A stretch of 64,000 bases of DNA from Myxococcus dinghuensis (GTDB taxonomy: Bacteria; Myxococcota; Myxococcia; Myxococcales; Myxococcaceae): positions 1 to 64,000 of the forward strand of contig NZ_JAKCFB010000013.1 in NCBI RefSeq assembly GCF_024198235.1, given 5' to 3'. Each line of letters starts with the position of its first letter. Position 1 is the stretch's first letter. Positions 25,759-34,817 of this stretch are shown one piece after another. The notes beneath the pieces were generated by a model, which searched no databases, had not been told where the DNA came from, and saw only the letters and a program-made list of their open reading frames with translations. The translations under genes and the position numbers were made by a program.

Positions 25759-26922
25759 ATGGCCCAAGTGAAGATGCAGACGGCTCGCACCACGCTGAAG
25801 GAGCCGGTTGCCGCCGCGGAGGACCTCCTCAAGCAACTGGGTGGCATCAAGCCCGTGCTGGTGACGATGTTCGCCTCGCGCGAGCGGGACCAGTACGCCC
25901 TCAACCGGGCGGTGCGCGAGCGGCTCCCGCCGGGCACGCGCCTGGTGGGCGCCACCACCGCGGGCGAGCTGGACAACGAGGGCATCCACGAGGGCAGCGT
26001 GGTGATGGCCGCCCTCTGGGGCGACCTGGAGGTGGGCCTGGGCCTGGGCACGCGCCTGTCGCTCGACGCCATCACCGCCGGGCAGAACGCCATCAAGCGC
26101 GCCTGCGAGGAGCTGGGCGTGCGGCAGCAGGACCTGGACCCGCGCCGGTACGTCGGCCTCGTCATCGACGACGGCTTCCGCTACAAGAAGGAGGAGCTGC
26201 TGCTGGGCATCCTCGAGCGCAGCCAGACGCTGGTGCTCGTGGGCGGCGGCGCCAGCGACGACAACCGCGACCCGGCGCGTCAGTCCGCGCTCATCCACGT
26301 GGACGGCGAGGTGGCGACGGACGCGGTGCTGGTGGCCCTGTTCCGCACCAGCGCCCCCTGGGGCGCGCTGCGCTCGCACTGGTACGTGCCCACCGGGGAG
26401 AAGCTCACCATCACCAAGGTGGACGAGAGCCACACCCGCGCGCTGGAAATCGACGGCCGCCCCGCGGCGAAGCGCTACGCCGAAATCCTGGGCGTGGAGA
26501 ACGTGGCGGACCTGGAGTTCGGCACGCCGCGCGGCTTCGCGGCCCGCCCCACCGCCCTGCGCGTGGGCCGCGAGTACTTCATCCGCGCCGCCTGGCGGCC
26601 CCAGGAGGACGGCTCCATCCTCTTCGCCAACCTCCTGGAGGAGGGCACGGAGCTGGAGCTCATGCAGTTGGGGGACATGGCCGGCATGACGCGCCACTTC
26701 TTCACGGACGAGCTGCCGCGCCGCGTGCAGAACCCCCAGGCCGCCCTGCTGTTCCACTGTGGCGGCCGCATGTGGTACGCGCATGCGACGAACACGGTGT
26801 CCCAGCTCGCGCAGACGCTGAAGGCCGCACCCACCGCCGCTGGGCTCAATGTGCACTTCGAAATCTATTCGGGGTTCCACATCAACACCACGCTGACGAC
26901 GCTGGTATTCGGGGCGAACTGA
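25759..26922 (+). CDS. FIST-domain sensor protein (FIST N plus FIST C)
   Basis: The 387-residue soluble protein matches the FIST family, thought to bind small ligands and pass signals to kinases. The N-terminal domain has KPVLVTMFASRERDQYALNR, TRLVGATTAGELDNEGIHEG and LVLVGGGASDDNRD. The C-terminal domain has FGTPRGFAARPTALRVGREY and ends with ALLFHCGGRMWYAH and VHFEIYSGFHINTTLTTLVF, a normal FIST_C end with the Cys in LFHCGGR. A strong GGAGG lies 6 bp before ATG 25759. The hybrid kinase starts 3 bp after its stop, so FIST protein and kinase are surely cotranslated and probably act together. Confidence 0.9.
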   Translation: MAQVKMQTARTTLKEPVAAAEDLLKQLGGIKPVLVTMFASRERDQYALNRAVRERLPPGTRLVGATTAGELDNEGIHEGSVVMAALWGDLEVGLGLGTRLSLDAITAGQNAIKRACEELGVRQQDLDPRRYVGLVIDDGFRYKKEELLLGILERSQTLVLVGGGASDDNRDPARQSALIHVDGEVATDAVLVALFRTSAPWGALRSHWYVPTGEKLTITKVDESHTRALEIDGRPAAKRYAEILGVENVADLEFGTPRGFAARPTALRVGREYFIRAAWRPQEDGSILFANLLEEGTELELMQLGDMAGMTRHFFTDELPRRVQNPQAALLFHCGGRMWYAHATNTVSQLAQTLKAAPTAAGLNVHFEIYSGFHINTTLTTLVFGAN

Positions 26923-26925
26923 GCC

Positions 26926-29871
26926 ATGGCCACCTCCCTCTCCCCCGCGGTCTCCCCCGAGTCCCCCTCGGCCGTGCTGCTCGTGGCGAGCGACCGCGAG
27001 TGCCAGCGCGTGGAGGAAGCGCTCGCCCACGCCGGGCTCCACGCCCGCAGCGAGCGCGCCCAGAGCCCGGAGGCGCTCGCCGCCGCGCTCGAGCAGCCCT
27101 GGGCGCTCGTCGTCTGCGGTTCGGAGCTGCCCGGCCTGGGCTTCGCCGAGGCGCAGGCCCTGTGGCGCAAGCACGCCCACGAGCTGCCCTTCGTGGTGCT
27201 GTCGCCCACGTGGAGCGACGAGACGCTGGAGATCGCCAGCCTCGCCGGCGCGCGCGACTACGTCAGCGAGGACCGCTTCAACCGGCTGGTCCCCATCCTG
27301 CGCCGCGAGCTGCCCCTGGCGCTCGACCGCCGCCTCCACGACGCCACCAAGGAGGCGCTGCAGCGCACCAACTGGATACTGGGCAGCATCATCGACGCGC
27401 TGCCCTTCGTCCTGTTCGTGAAGGACGCGCAGACGCGCCGGCTGGTGGTGGCCAACCAGACGTTCGCGGACGCGTTCAGCGTCACCAAGGAGTGGCTGCT
27501 CGGGAAGCTGGACCACGACTACTTCCCGCCGGAGCAGGCGGAGTCGTTCATCGCCATCGACACCGAAATCCTCTCCAGCAAGAAGATGCGCTCCTTCGAG
27601 GAGGTGGCCCGCGCCGGCGGCGTGGACCGCATCTTCGCCACGCGCAAGCTGCCGCTGCTCGACGCCCGCGGGGAGGCCCGCTACGTGCTGGGCGTCACCG
27701 AGGACATCACCGAGCGCAAGCAGAACGAGGAGATGCTGCGCGCGTCGAAGGCGGAGCTGGAGGCGGCCAACAAGCAGCTCGCCGCCAGCCTGGAGGAGAT
27801 CAAACGCACCCGCGCCATCTCCGCCCGCTCGCTGGCGTCCTACCAGCAGCGCGCGCTGCAGATGGAGATCATCCGCCAGCAGAACGAGGACCTGGACCGG
27901 CTGGCCCAGGAGCTGGCGGTGGCCAAGCGCAACGAGGAGGAGCGCGCCCGCGAGGCGGAGGCCGCCGCGCGGCTCAAGAGCGAGTTCCTGGCCAACTTCA
28001 GCCATGAGATCCGCACCCCGCTCAACGGCATCATCGGCTACTGCGACCTCCTGATGCGCGAGGAGGGCTCGCGGCTGACGGCCCACGGCCGCCGCGACCT
28101 CAACGTGGTGAAGACCAACGCCAAGACGCTCCTGGCGCTCATCAACGACATCCTCGACCTGTCGAAGATCGAAGCCGGCCGCGTGGAGGTGGTCACCGAA
28201 CCCGTCGACGTGCAGGAGCTGGCCGACGAGTGCATGGCCACGGTGAAGGAGTACCTCAAGGGCAAGGACGTGGCCCTCACCACGAACATCGACGCGGCGG
28301 CGCGCATGCTGCGCACGGACGCGCTCAAGCTGCGGCAGATCATGCTCAACCTCCTGAGCAACGCCGCCAAGTTCACCGACACCGGCGAGGTGGCGCTGGG
28401 CCTGGTGCCCGCCGGCGACGAGGTCATCATCACGGTGGAGGACACCGGCGTGGGCATCCCCGCCGACCAGCTGCCCTTCATCTTCGAGAAGTTCCGCCAG
28501 GTGGACGGCTCCACCACGCGCAAGGTGGGCGGCACGGGCCTGGGCCTGGCCATCGTGCGCGAGCTGTCGCGCGTGCTCGGCGGCACCGTGACGGTGACGT
28601 CCACCCTGGGCCGCGGCACCACCTTCACCGTGCGGCTGCCCAACACCCTGGACGCGCCGGCCCACGCGGACGGCGGGCACCACGAGCGCGGCGTGCCGGT
28701 GGGCGAGGTGGCCCAGCACGTGGGCGCGCTGGCGCAGCCGGGCAGCACGGTGCTGGTGGTGGACGACGATCCGCTCATCCAGCAGCTCGTCACCGGGCAG
28801 TTGGAGCCGGCGGGCTTCAAGGTGGTGGTGGCCGAGGACGGCATCGCGGCGCTCAAGCGCGCCCGCGAGCTCAAGCCCCAGGCCATCCTGCTGGACATCC
28901 ACCTGCCCAAGCTGGACGGCTGGTCCGTGCTCAGCCAGCTCAAGAGCGAGCAGGCGCTGGCGGGCATCCCCGTCATCCTCATCTCCGTGGAGGAGCAGCG
29001 CGCGCGGGGCTTCTCCCTGGGCGCGTGCGAGTACCTGGTCAAGCCCGTGGAGCCCGAGCGGCTGGTGGAGGTCGTCCAGCGCTGCCTGGGCCAGGCCACC
29101 GCCAGCGGCGGAGGCGTGGGCGAGGTGCTGGTGGTGGACGACGACGCGGCCACGCGCGAGCTGGTCAGCCGCAACCTGCGGCGCGCCGGCTTCTCCACCG
29201 CCGAGGCCCGCAGCGGCGAGGACGCGCTGCTCAAGGCGCGCGTGTCCCCGCCGTCGCTCGTGGTGCTGGACCTGATGATGCCCAACCTGGACGGCTTCGA
29301 GGTGCTGCGCCGGCTGCGCGCGGAGAAGCTCCAGGTGCCCGTGGTGGTGCTCACCGGAAAGTCCCTCACCCTGGAGGAGGAGTCCCTGCTGCGCGACGGC
29401 TTCGCCGGCTTCGTGAAGAAGGGCGGCCACGCGCTCGAGGACGTCATCGCCCAGGCCAAGGGCCTGCTGTTGTCCCAGCGCGCGGCCACCGCGGGCCGGC
29501 TGCCGCGCATCCTCTACGTGGAGGACAGTGCCCAGAACCGCGACATCGTCCGTCGCTACCTCGGTGGACAGTTCGAGGTCATCGAGGCGGAGGACGGCGA
29601 GCACGGGCTCGAGCGCGCCACGCGCGACAACCCGGACCTCATCTTGATGGACCTCTCGCTTCCCAGACTGGATGGTTGGGAGGCAACACGGCGCTTGCGT
29701 GCGCTACCCTCCGTGGCCAACGTGCCGGTCATCGCGGTGACGGCTCATGCGGGGCGGGAGTATCAGGACAAGGCGCACGCGGCGGGCTGCACCGCGTACC
29801 TCACCAAGCCCCTTGATCGTGACCAGTTGCTCGAGATGATCCGCAAGCATCTAGGGAGAAGCCATGGTTGA
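26926..29871 (+). CDS. Hybrid histidine kinase: pseudo-receiver, PAS, kinase core and three receivers
   Basis: The 981-residue protein is soluble. Residues ~15-135 look like a receiver whose phospho-Asp position is Cys/Gly ([13 protein letters not shown]), so it cannot take phosphate. A PAS/PAC domain (~150-275) ends [12 protein letters not shown] coiled coil leads to HisKA with [15 protein letters not shown] (His ~360), then [16 protein letters not shown] and [13 protein letters not shown]. Three receivers follow with Asp in [22 protein letters not shown] and [11 protein letters not shown]. Receiver 3 is complete, with TAHAG and TKPLD. Its stop overlaps the next receiver gene by 8 bp. The FIST protein upstream is the likely sensor partner. 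Confidence 0.92.
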   Translation: MATSLSPAVSPESPSAVLLVASDRECQRVEEALAHAGLHARSERAQSPEALAAALEQPWALVVCGSELPGLGFAEAQALWRKHAHELPFVVLSPTWSDETLEIASLAGARDYVSEDRFNRLVPILRRELPLALDRRLHDATKEALQRTNWILGSIIDALPFVLFVKDAQTRRLVVANQTFADAFSVTKEWLLGKLDHDYFPPEQAESFIAIDTEILSSKKMRSFEEVARAGGVDRIFATRKLPLLDARGEARYVLGVTEDITERKQNEEMLRASKAELEAANKQLAASLEEIKRTRAISARSLASYQQRALQMEIIRQQNEDLDRLAQELAVAKRNEEERAREAEAAARLKSEFLANFSHEIRTPLNGIIGYCDLLMREEGSRLTAHGRRDLNVVKTNAKTLLALINDILDLSKIEAGRVEVVTEPVDVQELADECMATVKEYLKGKDVALTTNIDAAARMLRTDALKLRQIMLNLLSNAAKFTDTGEVALGLVPAGDEVIITVEDTGVGIPADQLPFIFEKFRQVDGSTTRKVGGTGLGLAIVRELSRVLGGTVTVTSTLGRGTTFTVRLPNTLDAPAHADGGHHERGVPVGEVAQHVGALAQPGSTVLVVDDDPLIQQLVTGQLEPAGFKVVVAEDGIAALKRARELKPQAILLDIHLPKLDGWSVLSQLKSEQALAGIPVILISVEEQRARGFSLGACEYLVKPVEPERLVEVVQRCLGQATASGGGVGEVLVVDDDAATRELVSRNLRRAGFSTAEARSGEDALLKARVSPPSLVVLDLMMPNLDGFEVLRRLRAEKLQVPVVVLTGKSLTLEEESLLRDGFAGFVKKGGHALEDVIAQAKGLLLSQRAATAGRLPRILYVEDSAQNRDIVRRYLGGQFEVIEAEDGEHGLERATRDNPDLILMDLSLPRLDGWEATRRLRALPSVANVPVIAVTAHAGREYQDKAHAAGCTAYLTKPLDRDQLLEMIRKHLGRSHG

Positions 29872-30268
29872 AGAAAAAGCACGCGTCCTGGTGGTGGACG
29901 ACGACCCGGACCTGCTCGACCTCGTCCAGCGCTCGCTGAGCGCGTACGGGTTCGAGGTGCTGACGCATACCTCGGCGCTCGGCGTGTCCAATCTCGTGAG
30001 CCAGTCCGAGCCCGACTTCGTCCTCATCGACGTCAACTTCCCCGCCCTCAAGGGCGACAAGGTCGTCAACCTCGCGCGCCAGTACGCGTCCGCGAAGACG
30101 AAGTTCATCCTCTACTCCGCCTCCGACGAGTCCAAGCTGCGCTCGCTCGCCCTCGCCTCCGGCGCGGACGGCTACATCTCCAAGAGCGTCCAGGGCGAGG
30201 AGCTCGCCAACCGGCTGCGCAACTTCCGGCTCAAGCCGCGCGCGGCCCCCACGACGTCGACGACCTGA
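29864..30268 (+). CDS. Single-domain response regulator
   Basis: The 134-residue receiver has no output domain. It has the acidic pocket [10 protein letters not shown], phospho-Asp in FVLIDVNFPALKG, Ser in YSASDES and the conserved Lys in YISKSVQGEELA. The start overlaps the hybrid kinase by 8 bp with GGGAG in front, so both are made together and it is the likely phosphate acceptor from that kinase. It closely resembles the receiver at 34818-35216: both share GVSNLV, SASDES and LALASGADGYI, marking a gene duplication. Output must pass through a protein partner not seen here. Confidence 0.92.
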   Translation: MVEEKARVLVVDDDPDLLDLVQRSLSAYGFEVLTHTSALGVSNLVSQSEPDFVLIDVNFPALKGDKVVNLARQYASAKTKFILYSASDESKLRSLALASGADGYISKSVQGEELANRLRNFRLKPRAAPTTSTT

Positions 30269-30283
30269 CCCACCTGTCTCACC

Positions 30284-30316
30284 GCGCCCCCGGACCGCTC
30301 GTCCGGTCCGGGGCGC
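30284..30316 (+). terminator. Strong GC hairpin after the FIST-kinase-receiver operon
   Basis: The arm starting at 30284 (GCGCCCCCGGACC) pairs with GGTCCGGGGCGC at 30305-30316 with one bulged C and an 8-nt loop. It lies 15 bp after the receiver stop and before the dioxygenase-like gene. There is no T-run, as is common for GC-rich terminators. Confidence 0.5.
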
Positions 30317-30450
30317 AACGCCACCCGTAACAAGTCCTGTCTCACTGCTGGATGTCGTAGCGAGCGCCGTCCCCGCGGTCCCCAACTCGGGCAAGCCTCC
30401 TTCGAGCTTCCGACACCGAACGCCCACCTTCCCCTCTGGAGGGCACCACC

Positions 30451-31320
30451 ATGCACACGTCTCACGATTACAGTTATGCGGAAAAGTTGCGGCAAGAGCT
30501 GGACGAACCGCTCTTCAACCCGCTGCTGAAGAAATGGGTGGGCCGGGGGGAGCTGGACTACGAGGTCTACCTCAAGACGCCGGAGCTCCTGTCGTTGCAG
30601 TCCTCGGAAGGCGAGCGGGTGGCGCACGACGAGCTGATGTTCCAGGTCGTGCACCAGGCGCAGGAGCTGTGGCTGAAGCTCGTCTCGCGCGAGGCGGTGG
30701 AGGTGGTGGGTGAGCTGGACCGGGACGCGCTGTGGCGGGCGTCCGCGCGGCTGGAGCGCATGCAGCGCATCCTCCGGTGCCTCGGCTCGGAGATGGGGGT
30801 GCTGGAGACGATGACGCCGGACACCTACCAGGTCATCCGGCGCAGCCTGGGCAACGGCAGCGGGCAGGAGTCGCCGGGCTACAACACCCTGCGCAAGGCG
30901 GCGGAGGGGCTGGAGGCCGCGCTGGAGCGGCTGCTCGTCCGTCGTTCGCAGACGCTGCGGGGCGTGTACTCCGGCGGGCCGGACGACCTGAAGCGCCTGT
31001 GCGAGCAGCTGCTCGACATCGACGAGTCCTTCCAGGGCTGGCTGTACGCGCACTTCCAGCTGGTGCGGCGCACCATCGGCGTGGACCGGTCCGTGAAGGC
31101 GCTGGACGGGCTGCCCACGCAGGTGCTCGCCGGCCGCATGACGCTGCCGCTGTTCCGCCAGCTCTGGGACGTGCGCGTGGAGTTGACGCAGGCGTGGAAG
31201 CGCGACGGCGGCTACGCGCCCGGCACGCGCCGCGAAGGGTGCATGGAGGGAGCGCTCGGCGCCTTCCCCCCGCCCGCCGCCGCCAGCGGCGGGTGCCCCA
31301 TGCACCGGGGCGAATCGTGA
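30451..31320 (+). CDS. Heme-dependent oxygenase of the tryptophan 2,3-dioxygenase superfamily
   Basis: The 289-residue protein aligns along its length with TDO. Visible family features are YEVYLKTPELLSLQ, the active-site His motif VHQAQELWLKL (His ~68), RRSLGNGSGQESPG followed by LRK, and the heme-ligand region YAHFQLVRRTIG (His ~201). The GTGGSSG substrate-closing loop that follows in true TDOs is replaced by unrelated residues (VKALDGLPTQVL), so the substrate or reaction probably differs from L-tryptophan to N-formylkynurenine. Relatives such as MarE, SfmD and TyrH work in natural-product pathways. GGAGG lies ~9 bp before the ATG. It overlaps the methyltransferase by 4 bp (GTGA). Confidence 0.8.
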   Translation: MHTSHDYSYAEKLRQELDEPLFNPLLKKWVGRGELDYEVYLKTPELLSLQSSEGERVAHDELMFQVVHQAQELWLKLVSREAVEVVGELDRDALWRASARLERMQRILRCLGSEMGVLETMTPDTYQVIRRSLGNGSGQESPGYNTLRKAAEGLEAALERLLVRRSQTLRGVYSGGPDDLKRLCEQLLDIDESFQGWLYAHFQLVRRTIGVDRSVKALDGLPTQVLAGRMTLPLFRQLWDVRVELTQAWKRDGGYAPGTRREGCMEGALGAFPPPAAASGGCPMHRGES

Positions 31321-32351
31321 CGGCACCGCCGTCCCCGCCCGCGTCCTCGCCCCGCGCGCTGTTGCACCTGCTGTTCAACGGCGCGCGCGCCATCGACGTG
31401 GTGGAGACGTCGTTGGCGCTGGGCCTCCTGGATTCGCTGGAGGCCCCCGGCCCCGTCACCCTGGGCCAGCTCGCCTCGCGGCACGGGCTGGTGCCCACGC
31501 GCCTGTACAAGCTGCTCGACTGCCTGGAGAGCCTGGGGCTGGTGCGGCGAGAGCAGGACTCGGACGCGCTGGAGGACACGCGCTACCAGGCGGTGGAGGG
31601 ACTGGCCGGCGCGGCGCGCGCGGTGCTGGCGCGGGAGAAGGACCGCGACAAGTTCGCGTGGCGCGCGGTGTACGGGCGGCTGCCGGAGGTGCTGCGCGGC
31701 CAGCACGGCGTGCCGCCGGAGGACTTCGACTGGCCCCTGCGCACGCCGGAGCAGGTCGCGGACTTCGAGTCGAGCATGGCCGCGGGGCTCCCGCCCATCC
31801 TGGAGACGCTGCGCCAGCACGCCGCGCTCCTGTGGCGCGACGGCCTCCGGCTGCTCGACGTGGGCGGCGGCGACGGCTCGCTGGCGGCCCACCTGCTGAA
31901 GGAGTTCCCGGGCCTGCGCGTGGACGTCTTCAACCTGCCGGCCACCGCGCCGCTCGTCGAGCGCACGCGCCAGCGCCACGGCCTGCCGCCGGAGCAGCCC
32001 GGCTTCGTGGGCGGGGACTTCCTCCAGCAGCCCCTGCCCCGCGGCTACGACGCCCTGGCCTTCGTGCGCGTGCTGCACGACTGGCCCATGCCCACGGCGC
32101 GCGCGCTGGTGAAGGCGGCCTTCGACGCGCTGCCGTCCGGAGGCCGCATCCTCATCTGCGAGGAGTTCCGCACGCCGCAGCGCCTGGCCGCGCAGTTCTT
32201 CTGGACGTACCTGCTCATCGGCGTGGACACCTGCGCCAGCCGGCTGCGCGAGGTGGAGCTCTACCTGGACGTGCTGCGGGACACGGGCTTCGTCGACGCG
32301 CGCGCGCTCCAGGGCGGGCCCTTCGAGCTGGTGACGGCCGTGCGCCCCTGA
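31317..32351 (+). CDS. SAM-dependent O-methyltransferase (plant/AcmN-like fold)
   Basis: The 344-residue protein has the two-part layout of small-molecule O-methyltransferases. An N-terminal winged-helix dimerisation domain (AIDVVETSLALGLLDSLEAP, GLVPTRLYKLLDCLESLGLV) is followed by a Rossmann domain with SAM motif LLDVGGGDGSLAAHLL, VDVFNLPATAPLVE, FVGGDFLQQPLP and the catalytic-region VRVLHDWPM, where the His is the usual base. GTG 31317 overlaps the stop of the dioxygenase-like gene, so the two act together: probably the oxygenated product is methylated, or the methylated amino acid is oxygenated. The substrate is unknown. Confidence 0.85.
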   Translation: MTAPPSPPASSPRALLHLLFNGARAIDVVETSLALGLLDSLEAPGPVTLGQLASRHGLVPTRLYKLLDCLESLGLVRREQDSDALEDTRYQAVEGLAGAARAVLAREKDRDKFAWRAVYGRLPEVLRGQHGVPPEDFDWPLRTPEQVADFESSMAAGLPPILETLRQHAALLWRDGLRLLDVGGGDGSLAAHLLKEFPGLRVDVFNLPATAPLVERTRQRHGLPPEQPGFVGGDFLQQPLPRGYDALAFVRVLHDWPMPTARALVKAAFDALPSGGRILICEEFRTPQRLAAQFFWTYLLIGVDTCASRLREVELYLDVLRDTGFVDARALQGGPFELVTAVRP

Positions 32352-32368
32352 GCGCGACACGAGGACGC

Positions 32369-32401
32369 GCGCCGGGCCACGCTCCCGCCCGGGCCCGGCG
32401 C
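32369..32401. terminator. Bidirectional hairpin between convergent genes
   Basis: GCGCCGGGCC (32369-32378) and GGCCCGGCGC (32392-32401) are exact reverse complements around a 13-nt loop. They fill the gap between the methyltransferase (ends 32351) and the LuxR-type regulator (ends 32413, opposite strand), as expected for a shared terminator. There is no T-run. Confidence 0.6.
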
Positions 32402-32412
32402 ACGCCCCGCGC

Positions 32413-33120
32413 TCAGACGCCCGCCGGCCGCTGGACGCCGAGCTGGCACGCGAGCACCGCCAGCTGCGTGCGGTTCTCCGAGCCGAGCTTCTTGTAGATG
32501 CTGGTGATGTGCGCCTTCACGGTGCGCTCGGTGATGTCGAGGCAGGCGGCGATCTTCAGGTTGTCCGCGCCCGCGGCCACGTAGCCCAGCACCTCGCGCT
32601 CGCGCGGCGTGAGCAGGCCCAGCTCCACGCCCCCGGAGGGCGACGCCTCCTGCGGCACGAAGCCCTGCGCCGCCGCGCCCCACGACAGCCCGGAGGGCAT
32701 CAGCCGCTCCCCCCGCGCCACGCGCGTCACCGCCTCCACCACCTCCGCGCAGCCCACGTTGTGCTTCCACAGATAGCCCGCGGCGCCGGCGTGCAGACAC
32801 TGCTCCACCACCTCCGGCTCGTGGTGGCTCGACAGCACCAGCGGCTTCACCGCGGGGTAGAAGTCGTGCAGGCACCGCAGCGCCGTCAGCCCCGTGTCCG
32901 GCCCCTCCGGGTCGCCCGACTCCAGCTTCAGGTCCAGCACCGCCACGTGCGGCGAGCGCTCACGCACCCGCGCGAGGAACGGCGGCGTCTGGGAGCAACG
33001 GGCCACCACGTCCATCCCCGCGCTCTCCAACACCAGCACCAGGCTCTCCCGGAAGACCTGCTGGTCTTCCAGGAGGGCGACTCGGATCCGCTCAGGCTCA
33101 ATCTCAGTCGTCATCGTCAT
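32413..33120 (-). CDS. NarL/LuxR-family response regulator
   Basis: The 235-residue protein has a receiver at ~10-130 (VALLEDQQVFRESLVLVLES, phospho-Asp in VAVLDLKLESGD, Lys in YLWKHN) and a C-terminal GerE/LuxR helix-turn-helix at ~165-230: LTPREREVLGYVAAGADNLK, IAACLDITERTVKAHITSIY and KKLGSENRTQLAV. It should bind DNA as a dimer when phosphorylated. The receiver carries a small insert (ESGDPEGPDTG). Start ATG 33120 or ATG 33114, the latter with AGGA closely upstream. It is divergent from the histidine kinase at 33408, a natural partner. It is close to the TDO-like cassette and could regulate it. Confidence 0.93.
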   Translation of the reverse strand: MTMTTEIEPERIRVALLEDQQVFRESLVLVLESAGMDVVARCSQTPPFLARVRERSPHVAVLDLKLESGDPEGPDTGLTALRCLHDFYPAVKPLVLSSHHEPEVVEQCLHAGAAGYLWKHNVGCAEVVEAVTRVARGERLMPSGLSWGAAAQGFVPQEASPSGGVELGLLTPREREVLGYVAAGADNLKIAACLDITERTVKAHITSIYKKLGSENRTQLAVLACQLGVQRPAGV

Positions 33121-33174
33121 CCTGATGCAATGAGAGCCTCTTGAATTCAGCGAAACGAGTCGCCCATTCCCGAC

Positions 33175-33209
33175 CTTGTTCATCACGCGATGTTCAAGGC
33201 TTGTTCATC
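33175..33209. promoter_or_regulatory. Direct repeats in a divergent promoter region
   Basis: CTTGTTCATC occurs at 33175-33184 and again at 33200-33209, 25 bp apart, with a GATGTTCAAGG between. They lie in the AT-richer part of the 287-bp gap between the divergent LuxR-type regulator and the kinase. Their position suits a regulator-binding site, possibly for autoregulation. Confidence 0.3.
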
Positions 33210-33407
33210 TCCTGTCCAAGGTGAGCCGGAGGCGAGCGCGCGGCCGCGGCGGCGGAGGCGACGTCGCGCGGATGTCAGACATCGACATCATCGAGCGCGG
33301 CATTGGCCGTCTGGTCCACACCTCACCTGCCCGTGCGGGCTCGACCTCCGTCGTCGATACGCACCCCGCCTTGCCGCTCCGAGGATGGCTGGGTTACAGC
33401 TCGAGGC

Positions 33408-34619
33408 ATGTCGGATCACCTTTCCGCGGAGAATGAGCTCGAAGCCATCCTCGACAAGGTGAGGAAGGCTCACGGCCCGGACTTCGCCCATGAGCCCCAC
33501 GCACCGCCGAGACACTCCTGGGCGCTGGAGGGGCTGACGGGCGCGCTGGCGGTGTTGCGAGACGACGCGGTGTTGCTGGTGAACATGCGCTGGCAATCCC
33601 TGTCACGGGCGCGCGGCCCCTGGCGACACCTGACGGAGGCCGGGCGCGAGGAGGGGCCCGCGCTGCTGACCTTGCGCAGCGTGGGCGCCGCGGCGGCCCG
33701 TCAGCTCGACGGCCTGCCGCACGGCGCCGCGTGCGTGACGCGCTACGGCTACGCGGGCGGGCACCAGCAGTTGGAGGTGCGGGTGTGTCGGCTCGACGCC
33801 CCCCCCGCACCGCCGGTGGTGCTGGTGCTGGCGCGGGACGTCACGGAAGAGGCGCGGGCGGAGGAGGTGCTGGAGCGCGAGCGCCGCGCGCTGGCGGAGC
33901 GCGAGCACCTGCGCATGCTCAGCGAGCAGGCCTCCGGCATCGCGCACGACCTGGGCAGCCTGCTGGTGGCGATGAAGCTGCGCCTGGAGCTGCTCCAGGC
34001 GAACACGTCGTGCGAGTGCGCGCCCACCTCGCACGTGGACACGCTGCTGCGCATCGTCGAGGACGCCACCACGCGGCTGACGCGCCTGCGGGACTACGCG
34101 CGCCGCAGGCCCGAGGCCGCCGTGGAGCCGGTGCAGTTGGCGGACGTGGTGCGCGACGCGGTGGAGATCGCCCGGGGCGAGCTGGAGACGCGCGCCTTGC
34201 GCGAGGGCCTGTCGCTGCGGCTGGACGTGGCGGTGCCCCGGCTGCCGCTGGTGGAGAGCTCGGCGGCGGACCTGCGCTGCGTCTTCCTCAACCTGCTGCG
34301 CAACGCGCGCGACGCCATGCCCCGGGGCGGCACGCTGCGCATCCGGGGGCACGCCCGGAACGGCTTCGCCGTCGTCACCGTGGAGGACGAGGGCACCGGC
34401 ATCCCCGAGGAGCACCTGCGCTCCATCTTCCAGCCCTTCTTCACCACCAAGGGCCAGCACGGCACCGGCCTGGGGCTGTCCATGGCCAGCGAGGTGGTGA
34501 CGCGCGCCCGGGGAACCCTCACCGCCGCCAACCGCCCGGAGGGCGGCGCCATCTTCACCCTCTCCCTCCCCGCGCGCTCCAGGCGGACGTCCCGGACCCC
34601 CGTCTACAGCTCCGGCTGA
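33408..34619 (+). CDS. Soluble histidine kinase with an N-terminal PAS-like sensor
   Basis: The 403-residue protein starts at ATG 33408. The upstream in-frame extension looks non-coding. Residues ~30-150 are a PAS-like region (VLRDDAVLLVNMRWQSLSRA, VVLVLARDVTEEARA). A short coiled coil leads to the H-box SGIAHDLGSLLVAMKLRLEL (His ~180), then the N-box NLLRNARDAMPRGG, G1 EDEGTGIP and GTGLGLSMASEVV. This is the NtrB-like class. A receiver gene follows 198 bp downstream and the LuxR-type regulator is divergent, so either could be its target. Confidence 0.9.
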   Translation: MSDHLSAENELEAILDKVRKAHGPDFAHEPHAPPRHSWALEGLTGALAVLRDDAVLLVNMRWQSLSRARGPWRHLTEAGREEGPALLTLRSVGAAAARQLDGLPHGAACVTRYGYAGGHQQLEVRVCRLDAPPAPPVVLVLARDVTEEARAEEVLERERRALAEREHLRMLSEQASGIAHDLGSLLVAMKLRLELLQANTSCECAPTSHVDTLLRIVEDATTRLTRLRDYARRRPEAAVEPVQLADVVRDAVEIARGELETRALREGLSLRLDVAVPRLPLVESSAADLRCVFLNLLRNARDAMPRGGTLRIRGHARNGFAVVTVEDEGTGIPEEHLRSIFQPFFTTKGQHGTGLGLSMASEVVTRARGTLTAANRPEGGAIFTLSLPARSRRTSRTPVYSSG

Positions 34620-34817
34620 CCGTCGTGACAGGGCGGGTGACGGGCTACCCAGCCCACTGCACGGGTGAGGCTGTCTCCCTGGAGAACTTCCGGGCGTCCC
34701 CCCCTCGGAGGGTGGCGACAGGGGCGGCGCGCTCGGCGATAATCGATGGGCACCATCCGGCCCAGGTGGTGTCATCCGGCGGGTGTCGGTACCCATGGTG
34801 CTCGAGGGGGAGGAGTC

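Noticed and set aside
25477..29604. A 1,375-residue antisense open frame over the cytochrome, FIST and hybrid kinase genes
   Set aside because: No recognisable domain, odd composition (Gln/His/Leu/Arg-rich), and it opposes three genes with clear homology.
30451..31320. Canonical kynurenine-pathway tryptophan 2,3-dioxygenase
   Set aside because: The GTGGSSG loop is missing and there is no kynurenine gene nearby, so only the superfamily is named.
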